DNA of 64,000 nt from Muricea muricata (taxonomy: Eukaryota > Cnidaria > Anthozoa > Malacalcyonacea > Plexauridae). The notes beneath the pieces were generated by a model, which saw only the letters and a list, made by a program, of their open reading frames with translations, did not search any database and was not told where the DNA came from. Made by a program: the position numbers and the translations under genes. The stretch is taken from contig OY979717.1 in assembly GCA_963855995.1 (NCBI GenBank), forward strand, positions 6,133,428 through 6,197,427, read 5' to 3'. Below, piece after piece: positions 41,801 to 50,235 of this stretch. Within the stretch, counting starts at the first letter, position 1, and each line of letters begins with the position of its first letter.

Positions 41801-44800
41801 AGTTTACCAAAGCTAGATTTTTAGCTAACCGCTGGAAAGCACTTGGACATTCCGTGTCTCTAACAAGAGTCAACTGTACTGTTATATTATTCGCCGAAGG
41901 CGAGGCGATTATCGGGAAATATTCACCAAGACTCAGACGTCAAGGTGAAAATTCCCCCATAATCACCGAGTCCGAGGCGAATAGTTGTTTTCGAATTTTT
42001 ACAGAAGTGAATTTACCGAACAACACGCTTTTTATAAAATTTTATTATTTTTACTGTTATGTTCACCTGTAGGTGAATATAAGGAATGTCACGGTAAATT
42101 TTACCAGTCACAACGTCGGATTTCTTCTATTCACTTGTGTAAAAATTACTAATATGAAATAAGTAATAACTTGAAAAGGCGTATCCGATACTTTTAGTTA
42201 GGGTAATTACGCTGTTTACTTTGCAAGAGGCCTCATATGGACAGTAATTTCAGTTTACCAGACTGTAGTTTTTTATATATAGAATTCACCTTACCAGGGC
42301 AAATGTCTTTTGTGCAAGACCAAGATCCACTTGTACAAACACTGTAAAAACAAGGATTGATACATGAGCAAACATACTCTGGCTATTTCCCAGCCCGTCA
42401 CCCATAAAGTATTTGGGGTTATTCTTTTATGTTACGAGTCACAAATGTATCACCTTTAATCTCATCACAAATTTGGGATTAGGATCAAAATTCGTGATCG
42501 TAACACGAAATAACTGTATTTTGAATGAAAGACATACGACGTACCACTGATTACAATCACTTTGGATGGTCGATCCTACAGGATACATTTTCCTATGATG
42601 TTCACAAGGACATTCGCTTTCAGCAACACATTTTTCTCCATTGTGGTAAGTACCATTTGGACACGTGCAACCATCAATGCAGTGCATGTCGCAAACGTAT
42701 TTCACATCTCTGTGAGCACAAGTTCTTGGGCAAGCTGTTTCACATTCTCTGAACTCCATTGTTGCTGGACATGTCACTCCTGAAGAAGAACATTTATCTT
42801 TTATAAAACATTCATTTTACACAAATTAATGTCAGTATATTTTATGTAATATTTAAAACATGACAGGAGTGTATCAGATTATAAACCGCGAGGTGAAGGC
42901 GAGCGTCTTATATCAGATAAAGCACGAATTACGAGTATTTTAAATGCCTTCATAGCGTCCATATGATACCCGTCTTGTCAGTTTGTTTACGAAAGAATTT
43001 AATATATATAGATGTTGTATAAGCAGAGAAAATCTAGGAATATTGTTGGGAGAATCTGCGTGTCTTTTAGCACATACAAAGACTTGAAAGGGATCATAGC
43101 TAGCTGATTTTCTGCGTTTTACGTTTTGTTTCATGAGGAATATTCGATATTGTGCACTACCGGTGCATATTGTACCGGTGCATTTGACTCTACGATCAAG
43201 ATTTTCACAAGTTAACACACTCCACTTCTGGCCTTCTCGCTACCTCGTTCTGCTAGTCGCTCAAAATTGACGTAAAACAATTTTAATTGTCAATTTTACT
43301 ATGACGTTACAATAGTTGCCACTGGTTTTGGAATATACTATTAGCAACGGTGTTAATTTTGGACTTTGGAGCGGAACATGAATGTTCTCGCAATACAATA
43401 ATCTCGGCAAAATTTAAGTATATTCTTGGTTTTTTAAACATGGCACACTTTTATGTACATACCGCAAATATTCAGATCATTCCTCCATGACAGTTCGAGT
43501 CCATTCCTTGAACAGGCTCTCGAGTATTGTGTTAAAGCATCGCATGTATTGGCATTCATTGAAGTATAGTTCGCGTACGCACATGCATCTTCTTCACACA
43601 TCTTTATAAACAGAGCAGGATCTACAGCAGCGTGACAAGACATGAAAGGGGCTTGCAACAACGTCGCACAAGTCACCCGAATTTTTGTGTATTCTTCATT
43701 GCTCAGTTTGGTGCAGGGAAAGGAGTCTTGATCGGCTGGAATATCTTTGCAGGTTTCACCAAAGTTAGTCATTTTGAAGCTGTTACCGAAAGTGTTAATA
43801 GATGAGACCTCGTGACCAGATAAAGTAATGAGATCATCACTTGGGTCACCATTATAGTTGCCACACAAACCACATGTTTTTCCTCGGTATTCATTAGAAA
43901 TGTGAACATAGACACCATTATGACCATCCCATTGCACAGTCAAACCACTAAATCCGTACACTACGATGTAACTTGCAACCTCTTGGACAACAATTTTTTT
44001 AACCAAGTGAGGCAATGTTACGTTCACGTTGTTTACGTAGACATGTCGTCCTTGATCAAACACCACCTGGGAAGAAATTCATATTTTAATTAATTTATTT
44101 GGAATCACTTTCATTATCCAATGCTTCCGCCACAGATATAAGACCGTATTATTTATCCGCGATTTTTCTGTAGGACTGATGCGAAATCAGGTACTTTATA
44201 ACGGGAACGTACTGAAAAATTGATTGTGGGACAGTTCAGTTTCTTAATGACCTCGTTATTCGTTATCGATGTTCTCTAATTTTCGTTCGACGTACGACAA
44301 ATGCCACTGCCACTAATTGAAAACTTTCTTTATTCACTTTACATTAACATGTGGTACACTTGTTGTAATACAATTGTTTTGTTTGAAAAAGTGAGCTTTT
44401 TCCTCATTTCGACCATCTCAGTTCTAGCAAAGAGACAATACCCAAATTTGTCTGAAAGCGCAATTATCTTCATTCCTATTTACCTTTATCTCATGTCCAC
44501 CAAGATACAGTTCTATACCACGGCTACATTTCATATCTTCAGGGCAGTTAGGATCATTCGTTACATGTACCGAGAACATATCATCAACACAGTCAGCGAC
44601 CAGTTTGTATGTACAACGTCCAGGGAAGTAGAAATATTTGCCGTCGAATGTTTTGTAATGATGTTGACCCCACGTGTAGCACAAGTCAGGTTCACCTGCA
44701 GGACAAAGAAACAGGTCAAAAAATTGCTACCAACAAGATATGTTTTAACGACATACATCTTAAGAAAGTACCGAAATAGCTCATGCGAAACCTAGGATTT

Positions 44801-47800
44801 TGCTTCAGTGACAAACTCATGCAACATTTTGAGCTTCCTGGAACATGCTTTTTGTATTGCAAATATGACAATGTTCCCCGAAGATACTGTGCTTTGGGGG
44901 TTGTTTGAGAAAAATGCATGGTAAAATGCATGGCTGAAACGCTGTTTACCAGATATTGTCCAAACCAACTGTCTCTTGGACATAAACGAGAAGTCATTTT
45001 CTTCATTCGATATCACAGCTGCAAATAACGGAAATTAAAAAAATTAGCACTGAACAGAGATGAATTTTTGGAAAGATTGATTGTTAAGTTCCATTGTAGC
45101 TACAACAATTAGTCCATATATGGGCTAATTTCTGTAATGTCTCAAGCACTTCCATACGGAGACAGTGAAACTGGTATCAAATGAAAGCTTATTATTGTCT
45201 GTAAGTTCCTTGCATGTTTGCATGATGTTGAATACCAAATTAAAATATGATTTTGGGGAGACACCACGTAAGTTTATCATCGCAAAGCTTTCGGTCCGTA
45301 AGCTCGGATGTTCATCTTTGCTTAATTACGAAGACCCGAGCTTACGGATCGAAAGCTTTGCAAAACAGACCAGGCTTGTTGGGAGAGCAAGCATCCGGAA
45401 TAACAACACCATTTTGTTGTTTTGTGATCTGATAATCGGCTAGGGATTTGAAAACAACCCGAATGAAATACTTTTCTATCTATATTCCCCTCGGTTCGTT
45501 TTAATTACCTACAAACTAAAGCATACTTAAGCAAAGCGTAATATACATGTTTTTTACAACAATATCATGCTTTAAAACTTAAGATACTTACAGACACAAC
45601 AGGTAGAAAATTTCCAAGACGGACACCGGTTGGTCACGTGATGTAATTTTGCATTGCCTTGTGGGATGTTTATCACGGTTCATAAAATCCGTTTTTGCGT
45701 CTCCCAACATAATTTTTAACATAAAATTTTGATTCATTATTTCATAACCATCTTTGGTTACCATTAATATTTGAAATTCTTCAGCTACATAATTTTTGAA
45801 TTTTTTAATCCAATCCAAAGATTTAATCATTGATGAGATCTTAACATTCTAAACTTGCAGTTTATGAATAAAAATCATTGAAAATGCTGAAAATTAGCTA
45901 CTCTGAACTCTCGACATTTCCTTATAGAGCCTGTTTCCATTGAAACATTAAATCACCCTATGTATAATGCTGGTCATACACAACCAAGGAACTTTTGTGA
46001 TAGAATTTGCAGATATTGAAGTTATACCCACAATATTAATTCATCATATGCGGAGAGTATCTTAATGCATGAGAAAAATCCCCCCCTGGATGTTCCGAGC
46101 AAACGTGGCCCAGTTGAAAGTATTCATTGCAGTATAGGAAGTTTGAACTTGTTAAAAAAGGAACAAAATACTCCGAAAAATATACAGTCACTTCAGTTTG
46201 TACTCACCAATTTCACAGTTTTTCCCTGAATAACCAAGAGCGCAAAGACAAGTATCTGGAGCTACGCAGGTACCACCCATTTGACATCCACCTTCACAAA
46301 CAGCTGAAAGAAAAATTCAAAAATGGAAATAAACTGATATGATAACGATGACGATCACGATGGTACACCATTTTAAAACTATACTGACCGAGTCAGAACA
46401 GTGACAAAAAGCAGGTCAGACACAAAATCTTTTTCTACTCACAAGAAAATATGAAATTGACATAAAAAATTGTTTTTTGTTTCAAATTTATACGGATTTC
46501 CATTATTCCGTTATTTTTTTTCTGTACATCAACAGTTCGTCTACTCAAAATATTTGCGATTCAGTGAAGGCACAATTATTTCGTAACAGTGTTAAACGTC
46601 AAATCTAAGCATGGTACATTATTTAACAGAAGGGTGCGGTGTCTATTTTTTCAATGCGGCTTCCTAGTTTTCAAAATCCAGGAAGTGAATGTATGAATTA
46701 TACTAACGTTCTTCGCAAGTAAGTCCACTCCAACCAAGTTTACAATAACAAGATCCAGCAACGCATATTCCATCGTTTTTACACGACTCTGCACAATTTT
46801 CTAATAACACATGTACAAATTATAAGTAAGGAAGATCTTGCAATACCAGTCAATGTTGAGTAATGTTATTCTGATATAGTACCCACGCTCTCTTCTCCAC
46901 TTGAGGGAGGAAAAGGCTCTGGTGAATGCTGGTCATGTGTCTCGTACAAATCCTTTCGTAACTAGTGATGGATATCTCAGTGGCTCCCAAAATTTGGGAA
47001 CCACGTAACCAGTATTTACAAGGGTCTCTTTAAGTCTATGCTTTAAGCGAGGAGCGTAAAGAAGAGAACCTCCCACTCATGAACACAAAAAGTGACGACT
47101 TTTTGAAGAAAATTTCCTGCAATTGCGAACACTTAACAATTTTATAGCTATTTTGAGAGTTCCTAATTTATGATATTAATATGTTTTAAGAACCGTTTTG
47201 CAGCCAGTCGTTTCAGTAAGTTAGCCGCAGAACTGGATTTACGTCTTTACCTGTTTGACATTTATCTCCAGTGAAACCGCTGACACAAGTACAAGCGTTT
47301 GGAGCCGAACAAGTTCCACCATTTTGACATTGTTCCTCACATATTGCTGGAAATAGAAACGAAGGCGATCAACATTGTTAAATATTTACACGGGCTCTTT
47401 AACACAGCACAAATACATTCTTTCCCACACCGACATAGACGGCACCAAATCCTAGCCAATCCTGACAGTTTAGAGACAGTAACTAACAACAGACTGTTTT
47501 CGACAACAGACTGTTTTAGTAAAGCTTGTCGTTTTTAATGGGGCTAGAATGAAGTTCTTACTGCGGTCATACCTGTTTGACAAGTTGGACCAGTCCATCC
47601 TTCAGCACAGAAACATACATCGGGTTTGATACACTTTCCGTTTGCGCATGCGAATTGACACACAGCTGAAGTGGAAGACGCAACGAGAACTGAATTTTTT
47701 GACGATGTATTATAATTTGAAGGAGGTCGCATAATTTTAGATCATTTAAATATTCCTAGCAAATCAGTTATGTTCGTTGTTACAGACAGACATCACTCGT

Positions 47801-50171
47801 GAGAACAATCAGAGTGAACTTCGCGATTTGATTAGCTCCCAATCGGCCTCATATGCCAAGTGTCGCAATAAAAACTGGCTTTCTGATTATGTATATAGAC
47901 GCATTGCGCTACCTCAATGCCGTAAAAAACAATTTTTTAAACTATAATGAAGAGAATGGACATACACGAAATTTAATGAGAAAATGTCAGTCTACCTTCG
48001 GAGCACGTTGTTCCTGTATATCCATCGGGACAAAAACATTTTTCATTTCTACAAACTCCACCATTATCACAAGCTGGATCACAATCTCCTTGAATGTTGG
48101 AAACACAAAGATTATCATTACGATGGACTCATTATAACTTGCCATCACACGGTTTTTTATCACTACAAATGAGATTCATTTGCGCTCCTCCATGTTTCAT
48201 AGAGTGCACTGCAATTCACTCTTCACCACTGGCATTACGTAAGAACTTCAAAGGTCTACTCTTATTTATTCGACAAAGAATTCAAAATCTCCTGCAGATA
48301 ATTGAATTCCTAAAGTTATTACAAGAGCATGTATTTTTTGAGACATGTTAAGATAGTCAATTTACTTTCATGATACATAAATTCAGAAGAAATATATATA
48401 TATGGCTTTAATAAAGGATCGCAGTAATTGGCAAGAGTTGTGGCGGAGACCCCGCCAGTTCTAAATTAGATAACTATTAATTAGATAACTCAATTGTATG
48501 TTTATATTGTGTGTATTTCTTTACATTGAATAGTATATACTGTATATTGTACAATCTACTAAAATTGGAAAAGCAACAAGAGAATTGTAATGCTAACTCA
48601 CGTTTCGTACAGTCGACTCCAGTCCACCCACTGCAACACTTCGATCTAACAACGTATGTTCTTTTAAATACTTCCCGTTTCTTCGTTACAAGAATTGACC
48701 TGATATGTAAAAAATATTTTTTAGTAAAATAAAAGGCAGGCAGTTAGGACAATTGAACACATGGTATACTTTTAATAGCAGAGATAAAGTCTCCTCAGAC
48801 GCTACATGGGACCAGTTTTTGCGTTCTTCCCAAACGCGTTCATTTTAGGCTAATCTGGAGTAATGTCGTATGAAGATGTCTTATGTACAGCCTATCATAT
48901 CAGTATATGCTTTATCTTTTCGTATCAACAACCTTAACATAGTTATACCTGTTTTCTTTACAAAACGTTTAAAATTGCCAAGTTAATTCTATAAAAAGTG
49001 ATGTACGATTGTTGCTTAGTCGATCAGATTAAGCAGTTACTGCTCAGTTTAATTTACTGGTTGCGAATGTAACAGGGTTACTACCGAGGACATACCGAGT
49101 AAAACGACATTGATTGGTGCCATCACTGAGCGGTATTCCATCAGGTTCATTTCCACATAATGCAACAAACGTTTTAACTTCAGTAATGTTGTATGGTTCA
49201 GTAACGCGGCGTACGTACGGTTCTTGGTAGAAACAAATTCTACCATCAGATTCTGAAAAATTGACGTATCTGGTTTCTCTGTCAAGTTGGTCTAATTCTT
49301 TGTAGCTAACAGAAAAAAATAAAAGTAAAACAACTAAACAGATAAACAAGAGATAAATAAAATGAAATGAGGTAAACTATGTTATAAAAATTGTGTATTA
49401 ACATGAAAGCTGTAGGACTGCTGTACAATCTAGTTTTTTGCACAATAATGCGCGCGTCTGCCACTTCACAATGTTTGGACGCATAATTCGGCAATTCTGG
49501 CTTTGCTAATTTTAACTGAAGTCTAACAGTCTATGCGTATTACACAAGACTTATGCATCGCGAACAAGTTTTTCTGATAGCTTTGGTCCATAAATGCTTA
49601 CAAGAAATGCGGCCATTCGTTTGATGTTTATTCTTTATTGAAAATTCAACATTGCATTTGGGTGTTGCCACCACTATGCGAAACCTGCTCGAAATATTTC
49701 TTCTTTGTAATATCCGGCTAAAATTTAGAATAAGTTAAGTCCCAATTCACTTAACCTTGTAATTCCATAGCGATAACTATAAGCTAGTTGGTCAATCGCT
49801 AAATCTGATTACAAACTATACCCGTGCAGGCCTTTACCACGCACTTCTAATATAGTTTTCTGATGGGAAAACAATACAAAGTGAACGTTAACAAGTCCAT
49901 ATCACACCAAATAAGAAACCAAACTTAAGCCTAAGTAGTTTTATCAGCGAAGGCGAACACGAAAAGCCTTTGAAAGACCTTCTAAAAAATTTGTTTGATA
50001 AGCCACGAAGTAATACTGTTGTTCTGAAGTAAATATGTTTATAACTCACACAGGTACGTCTTGCTGGTTTATCTGACTTGTCTCAGCATTGTCTCGTCCG
50101 ACCAGCAGACAAGCAAGGAAGATGAAACCAGCCAAGGTGTTGGCGGCCAAGATGCAGCGCTTTCTAGCCAT
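1..50171 (-). CDS. Giant secreted SCO-spondin/gel-forming-mucin-like protein, 3' partial
   Basis: A multi-exon gene read from 50171 down past base 1. I joined 27 exons by GT..AG sites. Their lengths keep phase throughout and sum to 35,955 bases (11,985 aa), open at base 1. Exons (high to low): 50171-50050, 49305-49096, 48699-48602, 48088-47996, 47665-47573, 47346-47251, 46800-46708, 46303-46208, 44695-44484, 44066-43463, 42779-42545, 42341-42295, 41750-41481, 40666-40151, 39939-39696, 38120-38074, 37644-37416, 37340-36901, 36696-36458, 36000-35844, 34584-34347, 34037-33982, 33544-3600, 2485-1972, 1766-1522, 1012-579, 382-1. Domain order is signal peptide, EMI, 5 EGF, three VWD-C8-TIL units (an extra TIL before the third), a huge Thr-rich block, TIL, VWC-like, LDLa, F5/8C and at least 5 LDLa. 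Family knowledge: EMI plus three VWD units plus LDLa and F5/8C is the SCO-spondin plan; VWD/C8/TIL assemblies form disulfide-linked extracellular polymers. Inference: a secreted gel, matrix or mucus component. Splice sites are predictions without transcripts. Confidence 0.85.
579..1766 (-). CDS. Two exons: F5/8 type C (discoidin) domain and LDLa repeats
   Basis: The exons are 1766-1522 and 1012-579, about residues 11,632-11,857. The first, after acceptor ctgtag, gives the discoidin-like segments [33 protein letters not shown] and [15 protein letters not shown]. The second finishes the domain ([22 protein letters not shown]). It then encodes two complete LDLa modules ([33 protein letters not shown]) and the first half of a third. 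The acidic CDGxxDCxDxSDE box is the calcium-binding signature of LDLa. The donor after 579 (AAG|GTAAAC) was preferred over the one after 584 because only it continues the third LDLa in frame. Confidence 0.85.
1972..2485 (-). CDS. Exon: TIL-5, VWC-like module and LDLa
   Basis: The exon is 514 bases, phase 0 in and phase 1 out, about residues 11,461-11,631. It completes the TIL begun at the end of the giant exon ([10 protein letters not shown] .. [13 protein letters not shown] .. DCPCYY). It continues with a VWC-like Cys cluster ([14 protein letters not shown] .. NCCDVC) and a short Thr/Pro linker ([12 protein letters not shown]). It then encodes one LDLa module ([18 protein letters not shown], then [13 protein letters not shown]). 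It ends at CNETIG, the first residues of the F5/8C domain. The donor is GTAAGT. Confidence 0.85.
2514..2766. mobile_element. Palindromic MITE in an intron, ends CATAGAT..ATCTATG
   Basis: The two arms are inverted copies over almost the whole 253 bases, with a short centre near 2,640. Both termini read CATAGAT(A/G)TTAGAAA. It is flanked on both sides by GTTCACC (2507-2513 and 2767-2773), a probable 7-base target duplication. The termini resemble those of the P-superfamily elements at 53233 and 58720 (CATAGATATAGTAG). There is no coding capacity. It sits in the intron just downstream of the giant exon. Confidence 0.75.
2815..2861. repeat. (AC)n microsatellite
   Basis: A CA-dinucleotide run, slightly impure at its left end (ACGTACACGC), beside the palindromic MITE in the same intron. 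Confidence 0.95.
3600..33544 (-). CDS. Single ~29.9-kb exon encoding ~9,980-residue Thr-rich repeat domain
   Basis: The acceptor is at 33546-33545 (tttaatag) and the donor GTATGT follows 3600. The exon is 29,945 bases with no stop in frame. Near its start it has non-repeat sequence with NIT glycosylation sequons ([11 protein letters not shown]). Then come about 900 tandem copies of an 11-residue unit, consensus [11 protein letters not shown], mixed with 8-residue (TTKATTGV) and 10-residue ([10 protein letters not shown]) versions. Position 4 is often A, P, E or H, and position 10 is G, V, R, E or Q. The tail ([16 protein letters not shown]) contains the first Cys of the next TIL module, which confirms the donor and frame. 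Thr is close to half of all residues, so dense O-glycosylation is expected (inference). There is no Cys inside the repeats, Ser is scarce and one Lys occurs per unit. Repeat-copy number may differ between alleles or be mis-assembled. Confidence 0.88.
7100..9770 (-). repeat. Higher-order tandem duplication, period 1,335 bp
   Basis: Sequence around 7,100-8,435 recurs 1,335 bases later with almost no differences. For example, landmarks at 7363, 7795 and 8401 match 8698, 9130 and 9736. The period is 445 codons, so frame is kept. Exact edges are approximate. Confidence 0.85.
10255..14790 (-). repeat. Higher-order tandem duplication, period 2,268 bp (with 711-bp subunits)
   Basis: Landmarks at 10261, 10708, 11652 and 11824 recur at 12529, 12976, 13920 and 14092, all 2,268 bases (756 codons) apart. 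Within the block a 711-base (237-codon) period relates 13920 to 14631 and 14092 to 14803. Differences are few by eye; one is accttaatt at 12,328 versus accgtaatt near 14,596. Confidence 0.85.
15300..25694 (-). repeat. Higher-order duplication, periods 5,673 and 4,722 bp
   Basis: Landmarks at 15837, 16692, 17110 and 17629 recur 5,673 bases later (21510, 22365, 22783, 23302). Landmarks at 20547 and 20719 recur 4,722 bases later (25269, 25441). The 951-base difference is itself a multiple of three. It corresponds to a segment around 19,550-20,500 that is itself a repeat and is present only in the first copy. Confidence 0.8.
25920..32050 (-). repeat. Three higher-order copies, period 2,055 bp
   Basis: Landmarks at 26400, 28455 and 30510, and at 27600 and 29655, are spaced exactly 2,055 bases (685 codons). 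The copies differ at scattered single bases only. The last copy then diverges from about 31,500 onwards into a version resembling the 17,600-18,600 segment. Confidence 0.8.
33592..33899. mobile_element. Inverted-repeat MITE in the intron before the giant exon
   Basis: The left end ACTTCATTCAAAA, followed by GGTGCTGTCGTCATG and GTTCCTAG, is matched in reverse complement at the right end (CATGACGACAGCACC .. TTTTTGAATGAAGT). The arms are about 100 bases with an imperfect inner match around GGGGGAAATGC. There is no coding capacity and no convincing target duplication. Confidence 0.65.
33982..37644 (-). CDS. Exons: extra TIL, VWD3, C8-3, TIL-4 and connector
   Basis: The exons are 37644-37416, 37340-36901, 36696-36458, 36000-35844, 34584-34347 and 34037-33982, about residues 1026-1478. 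A TIL ([10 protein letters not shown] .. [13 protein letters not shown]) precedes VWD3 ([32 protein letters not shown]). The VWD/C8 border exon has [17 protein letters not shown]8 is split by an intron at HDK|VDP and ends [14 protein letters not shown]-4 reads [10 protein letters not shown] .. [11 protein letters not shown] .. ACPCVVNG. The final 56-base exon ([15 protein letters not shown]) is the longer counterpart of the 47-base connectors and splices in phase 1 straight into the Thr-rich exon. Confidence 0.85.
34824..35264. mobile_element. 441-bp MITE with 10-bp target duplication
   Basis: The termini GGTCATGGCTTTATAGGATA and its complement are perfect, and the match extends for about 90 bases with a few mismatches. 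TTCAAGGATT flanks both sides (34814-34823 and 35265-35274). The interior has a second inverted pair around the phrase CTTCACCAAATTTA. It lies in the intron between C8-3 and TIL-4. A 9-10 base duplication hints at a Mutator-like mover; the superfamily is not proven. Confidence 0.8.
38074..41750 (-). CDS. Exons: VWD2, C8-2, TIL-2 and connector
   Basis: The exons are 41750-41481, 40666-40151, 39939-39696 and 38120-38074, about residues 667-1025. The VWD start is canonical ([19 protein letters not shown]). The next exon gives [13 protein letters not shown] and [15 protein letters not shown], then a C8 ([18 protein letters not shown] .. [12 protein letters not shown]). The TIL exon reads [10 protein letters not shown] .. 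[11 protein letters not shown] .. KCSCHHDG. The last exon is again 47 bases ([17 protein letters not shown]), matching the connector after TIL-1 in length and phase. This shows the VWD-C8-TIL-connector block was duplicated as a genomic unit. Confidence 0.87.
38121..39695 (-). other. Large intron between TIL-2 and its connector exon
   Basis: It is 1,575 bases long and contains small inverted repeats. One is a 15-base pair near 38186/38268 (CCAATAAAATTACTGG and its near complement). Others are a GAATAACTGT pair near 38347/38413 and a CTACTAGTAGGA pair near 38850/38870. These are probably remnants of short foldback elements. No exon is seen. Confidence 0.5.
40884..41079. mobile_element. hAT-like MITE, 196 bp, 8-bp target duplication
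   Basis: The ends read CAGTGGCGGATCCAGGGTAA and its near-complement ending CCACTG. The 8-base duplication GCCATATT is at 40876-40883 and 41080-41087. An 8-base duplication with CAGTGGCGG-type termini is typical of non-autonomous hAT elements. It lies in the intron inside the VWD2 unit. Confidence 0.82.
41887..41986. repeat. Foldback sequence (~100 bp)
   Basis: ATTATTCGCC .. GGAAATATTCACC on the left pairs with GGTGAAAATTCCCC .. GGCGAATAGT on the right, around a 16-base loop. It can form a long imperfect hairpin. It is probably a small repetitive element in the intron before VWD2. Confidence 0.6.
42295..44695 (-). CDS. Exons: VWD1, C8-1, TIL-1 and connector
   Basis: The exons are 44695-44484, 44066-43463, 42779-42545 and 42341-42295, about residues 301-666. 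The first starts the VWD fold ([17 protein letters not shown]). The second completes it ([28 protein letters not shown]) and runs into a C8 module ([19 protein letters not shown] .. [12 protein letters not shown]). The third is a TIL module ([10 protein letters not shown] .. [12 protein letters not shown] .. ECPCEHH). The fourth is a 47-base exon giving a short C-x-C connector ending [13 protein letters not shown] is the CxxC motif shared with VWF D assemblies and linked to disulfide exchange. Odd point: the usual GDPHY at the start of the VWD is GQHHY here. Confidence 0.87.
44950..45018 (-). CDS. Possible optional 69-base exon between EGF5 and VWD1
   Basis: A pyrimidine-rich acceptor ending in ttgcag precedes 45018, and a GTAAAC donor follows 44950. 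The interval is open in the needed frame and is phase 1 at both ends. It would add 23 residues (about [20 protein letters not shown] and three more) without breaking the frame. It has no cysteine and no recognised motif. The gene reads equally well without it, so it may be a cassette exon or an accident. Confidence 0.3.
45281..45363. repeat. Foldback hairpin with 26-base arms
   Basis: GCAAAGCTTTCGGTCCGTAA and the following CTCGG pair with CCGAGCTTACGGATCGAAAG plus CTTTGC, one mismatch, separated by about 30 bases. Intronic, no coding potential. Confidence 0.7.
46208..48088 (-). CDS. Exons 4-8: five EGF-like repeats, one exon each
   Basis: There are five exons of 93, 93, 96, 93 and 96 bases: 48088-47996, 47665-47573, 47346-47251, 46800-46708 and 46303-46208. 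Each begins and ends in phase 1 and each encodes one six-Cys EGF. Example patterns are [76 protein letters not shown] and [18 protein letters not shown]. The family fold has three disulfides. No calcium-binding N-terminal D-x-D/N-E signature is seen, so they are probably non-calcium EGFs. The acceptor of the first repeat could be 3 bases further in (ag before ATTGTG); both keep frame. Identical phase at both ends makes the modules easy to duplicate or skip. Confidence 0.85.
48602..49305 (-). CDS. Exons 2-3: EMI domain
   Basis: The exons are 49305-49096 (210 b) and 48699-48602 (98 b), joined inside an Arg codon (CG|G). Together they give about residues 41-143. The joined sequence carries the Cys pattern of an EMI module: an early RICFYQEP, a central ALCGN, then CRFTRYR, and the diagnostic ending [11 protein letters not shown] (CCxGWxGxxC). 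EMI modules sit at the N-terminus of SCO-spondin, emilins and multimerins and support multimer assembly. The second exon ends in phase 1 (donor GTGAGT), which suits the following phase-1 EGF exons. Confidence 0.82.
49306..50049 (-). other. Intron 1 of giant gene, 744 bases
   Basis: The GTGAGT donor is at its start and a pyrimidine-rich acceptor (ttttttctgttag) at its end. I see no exon, RNA gene or clear repeat inside. Confidence 0.7.
50050..50171 (-). CDS. Exon 1: start codon and signal peptide
   Basis: The ATG is at 50171-50169. The exon encodes 40 residues plus two bases of the next codon. The first residues, MARKRC, are basic. They are followed by a hydrophobic run of about 18 residues ([18 protein letters not shown]) and a polar stretch (GRDNAETSQ), the layout of a cleavable signal peptide. 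The donor is GTGAGT, directly after the codon fragment GT. This start was chosen because it gives the signal peptide and splices in phase to the EMI exons. Confidence 0.8.
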
Positions 50172-50223
50172 GTCGACGACTCGAAAACCAAGGGCAAAAG
50201 CGAAGTAACAAGCGTTTGCGATC

Positions 50224-50235
50224 CTTCATATAGCC
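50224..50235 (-). promoter_or_regulatory. TATA-like box upstream of the giant gene (candidate)
   Basis: Read on the minus strand, GGCTATATGAAG lies about 55-65 bases before the ATG at 50171. About 12 bases further upstream is TGATGTCA, one base from a CRE. Spacing allows a transcription start near 50,200 and a short 5' leader. There is no experimental support and the leader could contain an unseen intron. Confidence 0.3.

Larger units (their letters stand above)
44696..46207 (-). other. Large intron between EGF5 and VWD1
   Basis: It holds the possible 69-base exon (44950-45018) and an inverted-repeat hairpin (45281-45363). An unassigned open frame (45830-45588, minus) has no recognised domain or splice context. 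The rest is AT-rich with no feature seen. Confidence 0.6.

Noticed and set aside
45588-45830. 80-codon minus-strand open frame in an intron of the giant gene
   Set aside because: No recognisable domain, no splice continuity with neighbouring exons and a length expected by chance in AT-rich sequence. A fragment of an unknown repeat remains possible.
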